Origin: Eudorina sp. 2006-703-Eu-15
Taxonomy: Eukaryota > Chlorophyta > Chlorophyceae > Chlamydomonadales > Volvocaceae
Assembly (NCBI GenBank): GCA_003117195.1
Contig: BDSI01000003.1
Location: 1-64,000, forward strand
Length of the DNA stretch: 64,000 nucleotides
Direction of reading: 5' to 3'
Shown here: piece by piece, positions 1 through 13,100 of the stretch
How positions within the stretch are numbered: position 1 is the stretch's first letter
Layout of the letters: each line of letters begins with the position of its first letter
Position numbers and translations under genes: made by a program
Notes under the pieces: generated by a model
The model's database searches: none
What the model saw: only the letters and a program-made list of their open reading frames with translations
Told to the model about the DNA's origin: nothing

Positions 1-1172
<1,172 letters not shown>

Positions 1173-1860
1173 CTGTGTGTGTGTGTGTGTGTGTGTGTTA
1201 CATGGTTGGGGGTGCGTAACCCCATACCTGCACATACCCATACGAGCCGGAGGCCCAAGGGCAAACAAAACGCCCAAAAGCACTGGTTTGCAATACCGCA
1301 TTAACAGGAGTCGACGAGACTAGCGCCCAAAGGGCACGATAGAATTACGGTGAGCCCACATGCGCTCCAACATCTTTGCCAAACGAGCCGGATCCCAGGC
1401 AATCGCCTCCCTCATCGTATTAGGGCGGTGAAACCCTTCCTCAGCGCGTATTGCATCGTAAGCCGGGCAGTCGAGTAGAACATGCTTCTCATCTTCAATC
1501 TGGTCTTCAGACGTTCAGAGCGGCAGCAACGGCAGACCCGTTGTCCTCTAGGGACATGGTGCCTACCCCTCCGCGCCCTGTTAGACTCAAGTGCCCAACA
1601 ACAAAGCCTGAATTGCATTAGCTTCCGGTGCGCAGAACGGGGGATAAAAACTGTAGCGTGCGGTTGCCACATAACGGCCGCCGCACCCATAAACGACAGG
1701 CCCATCCAATGCTTGTACTTCGACATATGGATCCCCGGCTGCTTCCCGTCTGATGGGTAATTGTCTGGCTCGACATCGAGGCGCACATGTTCCCAACCGC
1801 TCATCACTTGTAACAATCTTGCGTAATTGCGCAACCACGCGGCAGCAGCAAGCTTGGTTT
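1173..1860 (-). mobile_element. 3' end of a LINE-type (non-LTR) retrotransposon, frameshifted remnant
   Basis: Read on the minus strand, this encodes the typical C-terminal end of a non-LTR retrotransposon polyprotein: a segment ending FRLCCWALESNRARRG, then ...RVCRCC, then (after a one-base frame change near 1500) IEDEKHVLLDCPAYDAIR. Together these form the CxxC...HxxxxC zinc motif that follows the reverse transcriptase in many algal LINEs. The ORF stops at 1320. The downstream sequence runs to a TGTAA signal (1198-1202 on the complement) and ends in a (CA)n tail at about 1174-1198, as expected of a LINE 3' end. No RT domain is visible upstream, so the copy is 5'-truncated or rearranged. Its upstream part (...WLRNYARLLQV) lies at the edge of the inverted repeat and is duplicated at 8345-8380. 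Confidence 0.75.
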
Positions 1861-3604
1861 GCTTACCGAAGTCTGGTTCCTGTGAACGATACCCAGGTCC
1901 CAGCTAGCTACGGTATTCAGTCAGTATAGCGAGCGACGAAGACGGACGACCCCTCTGGCGGCGTGCGTGGTCGCCGGCTCAACGACGATAACATTCGACG
2001 ATTATGTTCATGCCAATGCCACGCAGGACCTGGACGCAGCTGGACCCATTACTGCCAACCTCTCGTCGGAGCCTGTGAGCGCTTGGAGCCTGTGATAGAA
2101 GCCGGCAATCGGGCAAGGATTCGGTCGTACACCGTCGGTTCCAGGTCCCGGACTGCATAGTCTGGCATAGTGCATACCACATCAATTTGCTTCGGGAAAC
2201 CATGCAGGCGTTCTCCGCACTTGTCTTAAGTTTTCTATGAAATAGGTCTGGCGCGTCACACAGTATCACAAACCGACCAAAACGCTTTTGCGTTCTCGAC
2301 GCGTTCATTGTCGGTCTAATGACGACACCAATGGCACCAACGCGAGATGATATATGGGCGCTTCTCGTATCCATGGGAGTCCCAAAAGACTGCCTCACTC
2401 GTGACCGTGACCTGGACATCCTGATAGAGCAGAAATGTTGGACTGAAGAATCCATTCTTTTCATGTCTGCTTTTTACCTTAAGCTGCGTGGCATGTCCTG
2501 GGGACTTGCGGACCACATCGACCGTATCCAAGGTCCGTATTTACTCAAATTTCTCTTCGCGTGGCCCTGACTCTTGCATTTATATCATTTTTTACCGGCT
2601 GGCTGCAGCGGAAAGGATTGTGGCAGAGGGACTTGGTAAGTTCGCTCGCCCCGCGCTTGACGAAATGACCTGGAACTAATAGACTACAGCACCGAAGCGC
2701 AGGCGTTCCTCTCCGTAACCTTGCCGCCGATTGGCCAAAAAGGGAAAGGCCGGGAGCGAGCACTGGAGCTAGAATGCGGAGTGCGAAAACGCGGCCGGGA
2801 AGCAGCAGCGCTGATCCAGCAGCTGGTCCAGGGAGCGCGGGAGCGGGACCGGGGAACGTGGGAGCTGTGCCACAGAGCACGGGAGGCGGACCGGAAGCCT
2901 GTGGTGGGTTCCCGCACTCGCATGTCCTGGCTACACGTTATAGCAGACCATGGCAGCAAGTACTGTTTATTCCGCTTGCTCAAGACACCGCTGCACTGTC
3001 GGAGCAGGGTTGGCGTTACCTGGTATGGGTGTGAACTAGATGGCGGCCTCTCCCGCGCCACAACAGCATTGGTTTATGCGCCAAACCGAGGCGTGCCCCC
3101 TCCTGCTTGGTGCGCTGTCCCCAGCAACGATAGAAAGGTACTGGCGAAGGGTGCTGGAGTTCATGGGACGTGGTCCTCCTCAATCGCAGCAATCGCCTCA
3201 TTTGAAGACCAGTTAAAGCTGCCACATGTCCAGGTGAGCTCCGGACCACGCGCGCACGTTGCTGACCTTGCTGCTGAACGTGGGCGTGCCTGCGCGTCAT
3301 TAACTCCTGCCTCCGTCACACAGCTGATCAACCACGACAGCCACGAGCTGGCAACAGCGGCATCACTGCGCTAAGTGCATTTGTCGTTGCCCTACCTTGA
3401 GCAGGGTCGGAACAGCGCCAGTCATCACCCTGTGCCGTGTTCCACGTGAGCGAGCTGACAGCTTATTCCAGTTGGATTCCATCGATGTACGCTCGTCATG
3501 AGTGCATGACGGCCTGGCCTGTGAGTCGCACACTGGTAGGCGACATGCGGCGAGTCTTACATCGGTCAGCAACGTGCATGAGGAGAGTTGAACATTTTAA
3601 TGCA
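1804..3604 (+). repeat. Left arm of a ~1.8-kb long inverted repeat
   Basis: This arm is the reverse complement of 6614-8380 with only scattered substitutions and a few indels (about 97% identical by eye). The outer border is at TCACTTGTAACAATCTTGCG (1804) and the inner border at CATTTTAATGCAACA (about 3604). One visible indel is ~34 bp near 3257-3285, present here and missing in the other arm. It could be a fold-back element, a very long-TIR transposon, or a recent inverted segmental duplication. Confidence 0.9.
2319..3374 (+). CDS. Hypothetical spliced gene in the left repeat arm
   Basis: I do not recognise this protein. An ATG at 2319 opens a frame with a hydrophobic/aromatic stretch (WTEESILFMSAFYLKLRG). 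Joining 2319-2532, 2609-2635 and 2683-3374 gives GT...AG introns and consistent phases: 933 nt, 310 aa. The last exon encodes a basic, Arg/Glu-rich segment (GKGRERALELECGVRKRG) and a stop at 3374. The mirror copy in the right arm keeps the same exon borders but has a different C-terminus because of a ~34-bp indel. It may be a protein of the mobile element that carries the repeat. Splicing is inferred only from sequence signals. Confidence 0.35.
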
Positions 3605-4042
3605 ACATGGAACGGTTAAAGACACTGCAGCAGACGAGTTTTTACGAGCGGTCCTCTGTTCCCTTCCTCTGAACTCTCATGCAGTTAGTTGTCGGAGGGG
3701 TGTGTGCACAGCGCACCGGACAGGACGGGACTCGCTTTTACCCCCCCCCCCAACATCACGAAAGGAACTGAAGCACGGTCACCCATTCAGGCTTGGACCT
3801 CGTCCTCGTTGCCAACCCAGAAAAAAACTGCTCGCCAGAAGGACCGGCAACCTGTAACATGGAGCGGCCAAAGGCTCCTGTGCAGGGTCCGGTTTGCACT
3901 GAACGCCGTAACCCGGCGTTACACAACCACCATACAAAAAGTCCAGCATGACAACGTTGGGAATCAGGTTCTGCGGTTGACGCCCTAACAGGTCAAACGA
4001 ACTACATTAATATGACCGCTGGAGAGAACGGATGTCAAATGA

Positions 4043-4753
4043 GACATGAGAGCACTCACTATTCGTAAAAGGCACAACGTTTCCGTCCACTGCATGCACC
4101 GACATTCGCCGCACGCCAGCTCGCACGGGGAGTGCTTACACGATTGTGGCAAAATGACACATGCTCCACGCAACACAGCTGCCCGACTATCATGCTGGGA
4201 CGCGACTGCCGCCGTGGATCGATGCTGATACCCGATACCTCTTGAGGCCCCACAGACAAATTGCGAGCGGACATACGTATTATCCCAAGCAAGCTAGAAG
4301 ACGGCCGGCCAGAAGACCGCACCAGCGAGCAGTGCAGTCCCACGCACTATACCACGACTGGCTGCACCCTCGCGGTCCCCCTGCTGCTGTGCTGCTGTAC
4401 GGCATACAGCGCAGCAACAAATGCAATGAGAACACTGCTGGCCGTCGTCTCCAGGGCACAGTTGTATGCCGTACAGCAGCACAGCAGCAGGGGAACCGCG
4501 AGGGTGCAGCCAGTCGCGGTATAGTGCGTGGGACTGCACTGCTGGTGCGGTCAGAGGTATCGGGTATCAGCATGATCCACGGCGGCAGTCGCGTCCCAGC
4601 ATGATAGTCGGGCAGCTGTGTTGCGTGGAGCATGCGTCAATGATTGCCACAATCGTGTACGCACTCCCCGTGCGAGCTGGCCTGCGGCGAATGTCGGTGC
4701 ACGCAGTGGACGGAAACGTTGTGCCTTTTACGATTAGTGAGTGCTCTCATGTC
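4043..4753. repeat. Nested palindrome (~0.7 kb)
   Basis: The left arm, about 4043-4408, pairs with 4466-4753 around a ~57-bp loop. The inner stem is CTGCTGTACGGCATAC against GTATGCCGTACAGCAG-like sequence. The left arm carries a ~75-bp insertion (around 4242-4316) that the right arm lacks. The structure lies inside the spacer of the larger inverted repeat, so the locus is a palindrome within a palindrome. Confidence 0.88.
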
Positions 4754-6197
4754 AGCATTGGGTAAGCGACACCAAGGGCTCCCGTGCGGTCACAACCTAC
4801 GCGATGCTCATCATCACAGTGTATTGCTCGCAAGCTGGTAGTGTGATGTTGAAATAGCGCAGCAGGCTTGGGTTCCATCGGTGCTGCCCTGGCACCAGCG
4901 CAACACGGCCTCCGACCAATTATATTCATCTTGGATGAACCACCTCCAGTTTGCAAAAATATTTAAGCTCGTGAATAACAAAAACCTCGATGTCACCACC
5001 TCCAACTCGCGAGGGTCCATAGGCCAAAGTGTCGGCTGTCAACTCAAAGTATGTTCGTTGATATTTGCTCCCTTGTGAAAAGCAATGGCCTCCGATTAGA
5101 ATAACAGGCCTTCCGACAGTGCAACCCCCACCGAGAAGTTTCGCCTGTCTTCTCTTTCTTCTTGAGAAGAAGAAGATACCCATTCCGCTATGATTGCTGA
5201 TACCATTGGAAAACGCTCTTTTCGAAACGTAGCGTTCGTCAGCTCCCAAGTTCTAAGGATAATTGATCGGTATAAAAAAAGAAATGCGTCCACAAATACT
5301 TAAATATCCTGAAATCACGAGAACGAGGAATGGAGCTGTCAGGGCGATCCCAGGGCCCTATGGCGGAAATTGTCCGGGGAGTCGGCGAATTCCTGTGGTA
5401 CCTCCAATGTGGAAGCGTTGAGAAGGCACTTTCAGTCGTTGCTCAATGAGCGCAACCACCCGGTAACCGAGAACCTCAATGTGCACGGGCTGCAACACTA
5501 TTTCCTAATATTATTTCCATAAGCTATTATTGCTAGCAGCTCCATCCAGCATTATTCGTAGGAATACGCGCCACCCAGATTGCGGTGGGGACTGCAGTTC
5601 GTCTGACCAGGAATGGCACGCTGCGGGACCATCAGAGACAGTCAGAATGCACGCTGCGTGGTTGGGCTGTCAGTGGGTAAACGGAATTGGACTTCAGTGC
5701 TTCGACGCATGGCACGGTCGAGTTGTGTCAGCCGTGTTAGCAAGGGCATGTGTCGATTGGCTCAGGTCGTACGAGTTGACTATTCAGTCCAGGAAATTTC
5801 ATATATCGTGACCGATCTTAGGTGTGACATCGATGAAGCAACGCAGGATGGTCAGGGATGGTCATAGGCCTGGGACCTTGGTTAAGACGGACAACCAAAG
5901 CATGCACCCTAGCATCCTCTTGCATGCACCACACATCAGCACGGCAGCAATGATCGAGACTTCCAGATACAGGCCATCAAAGCGCCGCAGATCACTGGAA
6001 TGCTGAACGTGCCCGGGTTCCCCCAGCACCAAGCTTGACCATGCTCTGCCTTTTATGATAATAACGAATGTTGCAGCAGACCCCCTTCAACCCCATTTAG
6101 TTGTACACTAGTATGCTCGAAAAAACCCAACGCGGGTGTAAAGGAGCAGGGGTGGTGAGGCTCGCTGAGCCCCAATCAACCAGCTGAGAAATCAACC

Positions 6198-6270
6198 GAG
6201 TACGGTTACAGTGCTGTAACCGTACTCAACCGAAATCAACCGAGTACGGTTACAGCATTGTAACCGTACC
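6198..6270. repeat. Two adjacent short hairpins
   Basis: GAGTACGGTTACAG and its exact complement flank a 2-base loop at 6198-6227. A near-identical hairpin follows at 6243-6270, separated by CAACCGAAATCAACC. Both have 12-14 bp arms. Confidence 0.9.
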
Positions 6271-6613
6271 CTTTAAAAATAAGGTATGAAATTGCATATC
6301 GCACGTCGTCACGAATCCTAGGTCATTCGTAACCCGTGGCTGTTCCCGGTGAATCCGATATCCGTCCACGACAAGTTCTACGTCCATGGCCGTGAACCTA
6401 CATACGTGGGCCGCCCGCGAATCTGATACCCCAAACCGCGAATCCTCTACCACGGTTCCGTAGCTTGGATGCGCTGTCCTTGACATCCGAATGCATGTCG
6501 GCATAAATCCGACAAGTCTCCTGCCTTCCGTCAAAGCCAAGGGTATCCTCTGTCAGGATCTCAGGAACAACCAACGCTAAAAAGAATTATCGGCGCCCAA
6601 CAGTTTGCTGCTG

Positions 6614-8380
6614 CATAAAAATGTACAACTCTCCTCATGCACGTTGCTGACCGATGTAAGACTCGCCGCATGTCGCCTACCAGTGTGCGACTCACAGGCC
6701 AGGCCGTCATGCACTCATGACGAGCGTACATCGATGGAATCCAACTGGAATAAGCTGTCAGCTCGCTCACGTGGAACACGGCACAGGGTGATGACTGGCG
6801 CTGTTCCGACCCTGCTCAAGGTAGGGCAACGACAAATGCACTTAGCGCAGTGATGCCGCTGTTGCCAGCTAGTGACTGTCGTGGTTGACCAGCTGTGTGA
6901 CGGAGGCAGAAGCGAGTTAATGACGCGCAGGCACGCCCAAGTGTGCGCGCGTGGTCCGGAGCTCACCTGAACATGTGGCAGCTTTAACTGGTCTTCAGGT
7001 GAGGCAATTGCTGCGATTGAGGAACACCACGTCCCATGAACTCCAGCACCCTTCGCCAGTACCTTTCTATCGTTGCTGGGGACAGCGCACCAAGCAGGAG
7101 GGGGCAAGCCTCGGTTTGGCGCATAAACCAATGCTGTTGTGGCGCGGGAGAGGCCGCCATCTAGTTCACACCCATACCAGGTAACGCCAACCCTGCTCCG
7201 ACAGCGCAGCGGTGTCTTGAGCAAGCGGAATAAACAGTACTTGCTGCCACGGTCTGCTGTAGCGTGTAGCCAGGACATGCGAGTGCGGGAACCCACCACA
7301 GGCTTCCGGTCCGCCTCCCGTGCTCTGTGGCACAGCTCCCACGTTCCCCGGTCCCGCTCCCGCGCTCCGTGGACCAGCTGCCGGATCAGCGCTGCTGCTT
7401 CCCGGCCGCGTTTTCGCACTCCGCATTCTAGCTCCAGTGCTCGCTCCCGGCCTTTCCCTTTTTGGCCAATCGGCGGCAAGGTTACGAAGCGGAACGCCTG
7501 CGTTTCGGTGCTGTAGTCTATTAGTTCCAGGTCATTTCGTCAAGCGCGGGGCGAGCGAACTTACCAAGTCCCTCTGCCACAATCCTTTCCTCTGCAGCCA
7601 GCCGGTAAAAATGATATAAATGCAAGAGTCAGGGCCACGCGAAGAGAAATTTGAGTAAATACGGACCTTGGATACGGTCGATGTGGTCCGCAAGTCCCCA
7701 GGACATGCCACGCAGCTTAAGGTAAAAAGCAGACATGAAAAGAATGGATTCTTCAGTCCAACATTTCTGCTCTATCAGGATGTCCAGGTCACGGTCACGA
7801 GTGAGGCAGTCTTTTGGGACTCCCATGGATACGAGAAGCGCCCATATATCATCTCGCGTTGGTGCCATTGGTGTCGTCATTAGACCGACAATGAACGCGT
7901 CGAGAACGCAAAAGTGTTTTGGTCGGTTTGTGATACTGTGTGACGCGCTAGTCCTATTTCATAGAAAACTTAAGACAAGTGCGGAGAACGCTTGCATGGT
8001 TTCCCGAAGCAAATTAATGTGGTATGCACTTTGCCAGGCTATGCAGTCCGGGGCCTGGAACCGACGGTGTACGACCGAATCCTTGCCCGATTGCCGGCTT
8101 CTATCACAGGCTCCAAGCGCTCACAGGCTCCGACGAGAGGTTGGCAGTAATGGGTCCAGCTGCATCCAGGTCCTGCGTGGCATTGGCATGAACATAATCG
8201 TCGAATGTTATCGTCGTTGAGCCGGCGACCACGCACGCCGTCAGAAGGGTCGTCCGTCTTCGTCGCTCGCTATACGGACTGAATACCGTAGCTAGCTGGG
8301 ACCTGGGTATCGTTCACAGGAACAATCCAAGCTTGCTGCTGCCGCGTGGTTGCGCAATTACGCAAGATTGTTACAAGTGA
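6614..8380 (-). repeat. Right arm of the ~1.8-kb long inverted repeat
   Basis: This is the reverse complement of 1804-3604. The outer edge is TTACAAGTGA at 8371-8380, beyond which the two loci share no sequence: the left side continues into the LINE ORF, the right side does not. The inner edge is near TGCATAAAAATG (6614). Confidence 0.9.
6715..7880 (-). CDS. Hypothetical spliced gene in the right repeat arm
   Basis: This is the mirror copy of the gene at 2319-3374. Exons 7880-7667, 7591-7565 and 7517-6715 keep the same splice borders and phases, giving 1,044 nt (347 aa). The first ~230 codons match the left copy. The C-terminus diverges because the ~34-bp difference between the arms shifts the frame. 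Function is unknown. Both copies remaining open argues for a young duplication, not for selection. Confidence 0.33.
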
Positions 8381-10189
8381 AGATGGATAGTGCGCGAGCC
8401 TCAATCACGCACGTGGGCGCTGAGCGTCAAGTCATGGTCGAACAGACTACGTGCGACCCCTGCCCGGGGCTCCCGAACTCAACGAATACCCACATGCGCT
8501 CTGCAGGAACGGCGCGATGCACGATTCAGCTGAACTCTGCACGTTGGTATTTTTCTCCAGAACACACTGCCGTGCACTCAAGTTTAATCTGTGTCCCGAA
8601 TAAAACTCCTCCCACATCATCGATCCGAGTGTGCTGTTGCCAACTGCCTGTTGCTGCATTAGCACTTATCCCTGTCACGTCTCGTGAAGTAAAGCGTTTG
8701 CTTCATGGGCGGGTCATGGCGTGTACCTAGCAACAAGTTGTTGCACCCACACCAGCGTGTGCGACAGCGCTCCCTGCTTCCTTATTTTCTCGACAGCTAT
8801 CGTCTTGGCCTCCAGTTGATTCGGTTTTCAGCACGCTTGCAGTCGACGTTGGACGCTAGCAAAGCGCTGTTCGTTGCCACCCGTAGACAACCCTAGACAA
8901 CCCACTCTTCGGGTCGCGGCCGCTCGTCGGAGCAATCACGACGTTAATGATCGTTTCCTATCCAATCCTGATGCCGTACAGCCGAATTCAAGCCCCTGCG
9001 GTCATGCAAAGTAGTGCGCAGCGAGGCACCGCGTGGCACCCACGTTGCAGTGCTCAGGCCCTCCCTCAGTCCATTAGCTATTTAGAGTTCATGCGTCCGG
9101 TAGGCTCCAACATAGTCCCCTGCGCCCTTGAGTGGGTTGAGGGGCTGAGTGAGTAGAGGACGCTCGCGCCCGCAGGGAGGACCCCTAGACGTATGGCCGG
9201 AAGGGACGCGGTCCGTTGCCGCCTCGTTGTCCGTCCCACCTCCTTGGGTGGCCCAGCAGAGCGCCTCCAGCGCCGAGAACCCATCGAGGAGGGGGCCCGC
9301 GGGGTCCACTGTAACATCATAAATAACAAGAAAGGGAACATGGGTACCTACCCGGGCGATTACCTTCATGCCCAGCTAGGTAGGGGGTAGGGGCGCCGCA
9401 CCGCACTGCACCGCACCGCACTGCACTGAATGAACTAGAAGGGTAATACCCCCGCGGCGCCCCGCCGACATAGCAGCGAGGCGAGTCGGCACCCCGCACT
9501 GCACTGCAGCGCACTGCATGCATGTGTGGATAGCTCCTGACCTCCTTGTCGGTACCTCCTGTTCAGAGCGGCAGAGCATCCATCCATCCACCACGCGTCG
9601 TGTCGGGCTCGGGACAGACATCTGGCTGGTTGGCTCTGGTACCCCTCATGGCTTTGCGTACGGCGTTAGTTGTCGTGAGCGACCCACCTGTACGACACTG
9701 CCGTACATACAGACCGGACACCCGGGCTCACATGCGCGCCGAGGAGGTCACAGGCCGCTGCACCTTGGGTGCCGACCATCACAGTGAATGCCTTCATGCA
9801 CTGCCGCCGAATCAAGGGGAGGATCGACATGCACAGCACGTGTACATCACGCGTACGCATGTGTAAAGCACGCAACGCGGATCACGGCGCGCGCAGCCAT
9901 CACTCCAACACAGTCGCAGTCCCCGCTGCCAGCTCCGCCCGCCTGTGCTCACCCACTAACGACCCCCCAACACGCCCCGGTGCCTGGCTCAGCCACCCGA
10001 CAGCTCCACCGTATTCGCTCTCCGCCTTCGCTGCCCTGCCCCTGCATACCAAGCCACCATACCGCCACTGACCCGCAGCACCTCAACCCCGCCTCCCCCG
10101 CTCGCATTCCGGCACATCCCCGCCCCCATCCTCCTCCTCCTGATCCTCATCTTCCGCCCCCTGCGCGCTCCGACTCTTCTGACTCGCAG
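8381..10189. other. Intergenic stretch, downstream of TRM10
   Basis: No supported gene. It contains pentanucleotide-like runs of CACCG/CACTG (about 9400-9425 and 9498-9518) and a C-rich tract (about 9900-10180) that is probably the 3' flank of TRM10. An ATG ORF on the minus strand (9369-9082, 95 codons) has no motif I know. Confidence 0.45.
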
Positions 10190-13100
10190 TCACGCCTCAT
10201 CAACCGAATCCCCACCCGCGTTGCCCCCTGTCTGCCCTGCCTCCCCCGACCTGGCCCCCCCGTCCACAACCCCCGGCTGTAGCTCCAGATGCTTGAGCTG
10301 TTTTCCAGCGAGCTGTAGCCGTTGGGGCTGGCCGTCGGCCCCGTCCGCCTCCGCTTCCGCCTCCGCTTCCGCGTCCGGCCCCGCTTCCGTCCCCGGTTGC
10401 TTCTTATCACCCAGGGGCTGCGGCTTCCGCCGTCGTGGTGAGATGGCTGCGTCCAACGCCTTGACCCAATCGCCTGCAAACGTCGCGGGGGCGTCGCGGG
10501 GTTTCAGGGCCGTGCAGGAGGCGGCTGGACGGGCGGCGGTGGGGGGAGCTACGGTATGCGCGACGGCCAACAGCACCAGCAATGGTCAGGGGGCGCGGCT
10601 CGCGCTCCCCTCCTGGAGTCCCGCGTCGCCAAAACACGCACTTGCGCCTTGCCACTCACGAGCATATACACATACATACAGATGGGCCGGGCGGGTTTCT
10701 CGCTGAACATTCGCACAGATTACAAGTGTATACACACTCTGCCGTGCGTCTGGGTTGTTCGGGCGGGTTTCTCACTGAACACGGCCCCGCAGACACGCTC
10801 CCCAGCACCTCCTCAGCTTACGTGTGTCGTGGAATATGATCAGGGCCTTGACCACATCGTCGATGTTGAGGACCGGGCTGCAGCCGGGGAACGGGGATGG
10901 CAGGGTCGGGGGAGGGGGGCGGGCGGGTGGCTGACCGAAGTGGAGGGTTTGCCGCGAAACGGCGGGGGACAGGACGGGCGCGGTGCCCTCCCGGGTATCT
11001 CCGTCCCGGGTGTTTTGGCACCCGATTATTTCGGTCCCGGGTATTTTGGTCCCGGGTATTTTGGTCATGGCCAAGAAACGGGGAAAAGCAACAGGACTGT
11101 CGTGGCATGCCGCATCAGCCCACCCGCTCACGAAGTCACGGGTCCAAGCACCCACCACTTGCGGACGCCCTTGCCCATCCCCAGCGGCTCCGCAAACTCC
11201 GCGACCGGCAGCCGCCGGCACTCCAGCCGCCGTGCCTCCTGCGACCGTGGCACCGAAGGCGCCGCGGCAAGCACGGTGTGTCGGTCGGTATCTTTCCCGC
11301 CAGTTGGAAGGGGGCCATCCATATGCCATGTGAACCAGCACACAACAGCCCTTCCCCACGCTGCGGCGGCGCGGAAGCCCGTGCCGTACCGGTACCCGTA
11401 CCGCACGAGATCGTACGACACTGTCGTACATACCGCGTAGTTGAGTGTCAGTCCCTTCCGGTGGGTCCTGTCCACGATGCCCCCGATGACGTACACGCGG
11501 TCGGCGTCCAGGTCCAGGAGGGGCTCGGAGGCGTCCGGGCTCATCACCACCACCTGATCGGAGGAAGGGGGGCAGCGGCGGAGGGCCGAGGGCCGAGGGA
11601 TGTCACCACCACCTGCGGCGAGGCTCAGCAGCAGCGAATGAGGGGTAACATTCATTCAGAAAATCGAACCTACAACAACAAACAACAAACTCGGAACGAA
11701 CCCGGGCACACGGGGAGGGGGATGAGCGGCGTCAGCAGCACCTGCCCCCGCACGCCCCAGAACGTGTCGGCCCGATCGTCCGTTTTCGTCCGCTAGTGTC
11801 GCCCCCCGCGGCACCCACCCACCCACCGCCTCGCCACCGAACGTCTCCTCCGGCGCGGCGGCCATCTTGACCACCCGCCAGCCCGCCGCCCCGAACGGCG
11901 CCGCCACGGTCGCCAGCGGCTCGCCCCAGGTGGTGAGAGTGAGGCAGGCGGGTCGCGGATAGCGCTTGTTGAAGGCGGAGGAGTTCTCGATCTGCTTGAC
12001 CAGGCTGCGCATCTTCGGCCGGGGGCAGGGGGAGGGAGGGTATAGAACATTGGCAGACATACCGTGTGTATACCGCGCTGCTGCCAGAGCAAATATCGGA
12101 TAAAGGCTCGACTGTACCAGGATCTCCAGCGGAGGGGGCGGGGGGGAAGCTGCGGGAACCGCGCGGGGAGCACCACTGGGCGATGGAACGGGAGGGCGGA
12201 GGGCGGCGACGCGTCGCGGCGTGGGGCGACAGGACCCCGGGTGCGGTGCGGCGCGGTGCGGTGCGATGCGACGACCGCTATTATGAAGATTTAGGGTTCC
12301 GACAGGACAGCGGTGCTGCCCGATGTGAAGGCGCCAAGGCCGTCGTGCGGAGGCGCGGCGTGGCAGCGGCAGCGGCACCCGGCCGGCCCGGCTGGTAAGG
12401 ATGTGTCGACGGCGTGCGGGCGAGGCCGAGTGCAGTGTCAGCGTACGGTAGCACAGCCAGCGCAGTAAAGATAGATCTCAGCCGTATCATATCCTGTTTG
12501 GTGCCGAGTAATGCGAGAGAGCGAGTACATCGATAAAGATAGATCTCAGCCATATCACATCCTGTTTGGTGCCGAGTAATGCGAGAGAGTGAGTACATCG
12601 ATCCGCCAGTGTACGTGCAGTCCCGAGCCCACCGGCTGCCCTGCTAGGTTACCCCACGGCTGAGTCCCCGGTCACGGACCGATGCAGATGGCGGGTCGCA
12701 CCCGATGGTGGGTCCAAGCGGCAACACCCTGGTCGGCGCGACGCACACCGTCGCCGCGGGGTTCCCAACCAGCGCCGCATCGGCGCCCGGCGCCCGGAAC
12801 CGGTTCGTACCTCTTTGGGCGGCGCGGTCGGTGAGAAGGAGCAGTCGATCACGACACGCAGCGGCGCGTGCGGCCCCCGGCCCGGGCCGCCGCCCGCTAG
12901 CGCCGCCTCCACCAGGGCCGCCTGGGCGGCCGCCGCCGCGCTGCGCTCCGTCCGCAGTGCGTCCTGCGCCGCGTGCCACTCCGCCAGCTGCTCGGGGGTC
13001 ATGCGGGCCAGGAGCGCCTCCTCGGCGGCCCTGACAGGAGGACCACGTAATCGCGCATGGACCCGGCGTCATTGAGATATAGTCTTATAGCGGTAATAGG

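Larger units (their letters stand above)
3605..6613. other. 3-kb spacer between the inverted-repeat arms
   Basis: No recognisable gene. The spacer holds a nested palindrome (4043-4753), an AT-richer stretch (about 4840-5530) and two small perfect hairpins (6198-6270). ORFs longer than 60 codons occur but none shows a familiar motif. At 6285-6480 there are degenerate phrases around the word GAATCC that resemble the 23-bp repeats at 61.25 and 62.80 kb. Confidence 0.5.

Noticed and set aside
1804..8380. Assembly artefact as the explanation of the inverted repeat
   Set aside because: The arms differ by substitutions and a ~34-bp indel and have different outer flanks, which argues for a real duplication, though only long reads can settle it.
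9082..9369. 95-codon ATG ORF on the minus strand
   Set aside because: No recognisable motif, no supporting neighbouring exon, and low statistical weight in GC-rich DNA.
10556..11796. Plus-strand ORFs of 294 and 299 codons
   Set aside because: They lie antisense to TRM10 exons and introns, whose minus-strand reading matches the family with closed phases.
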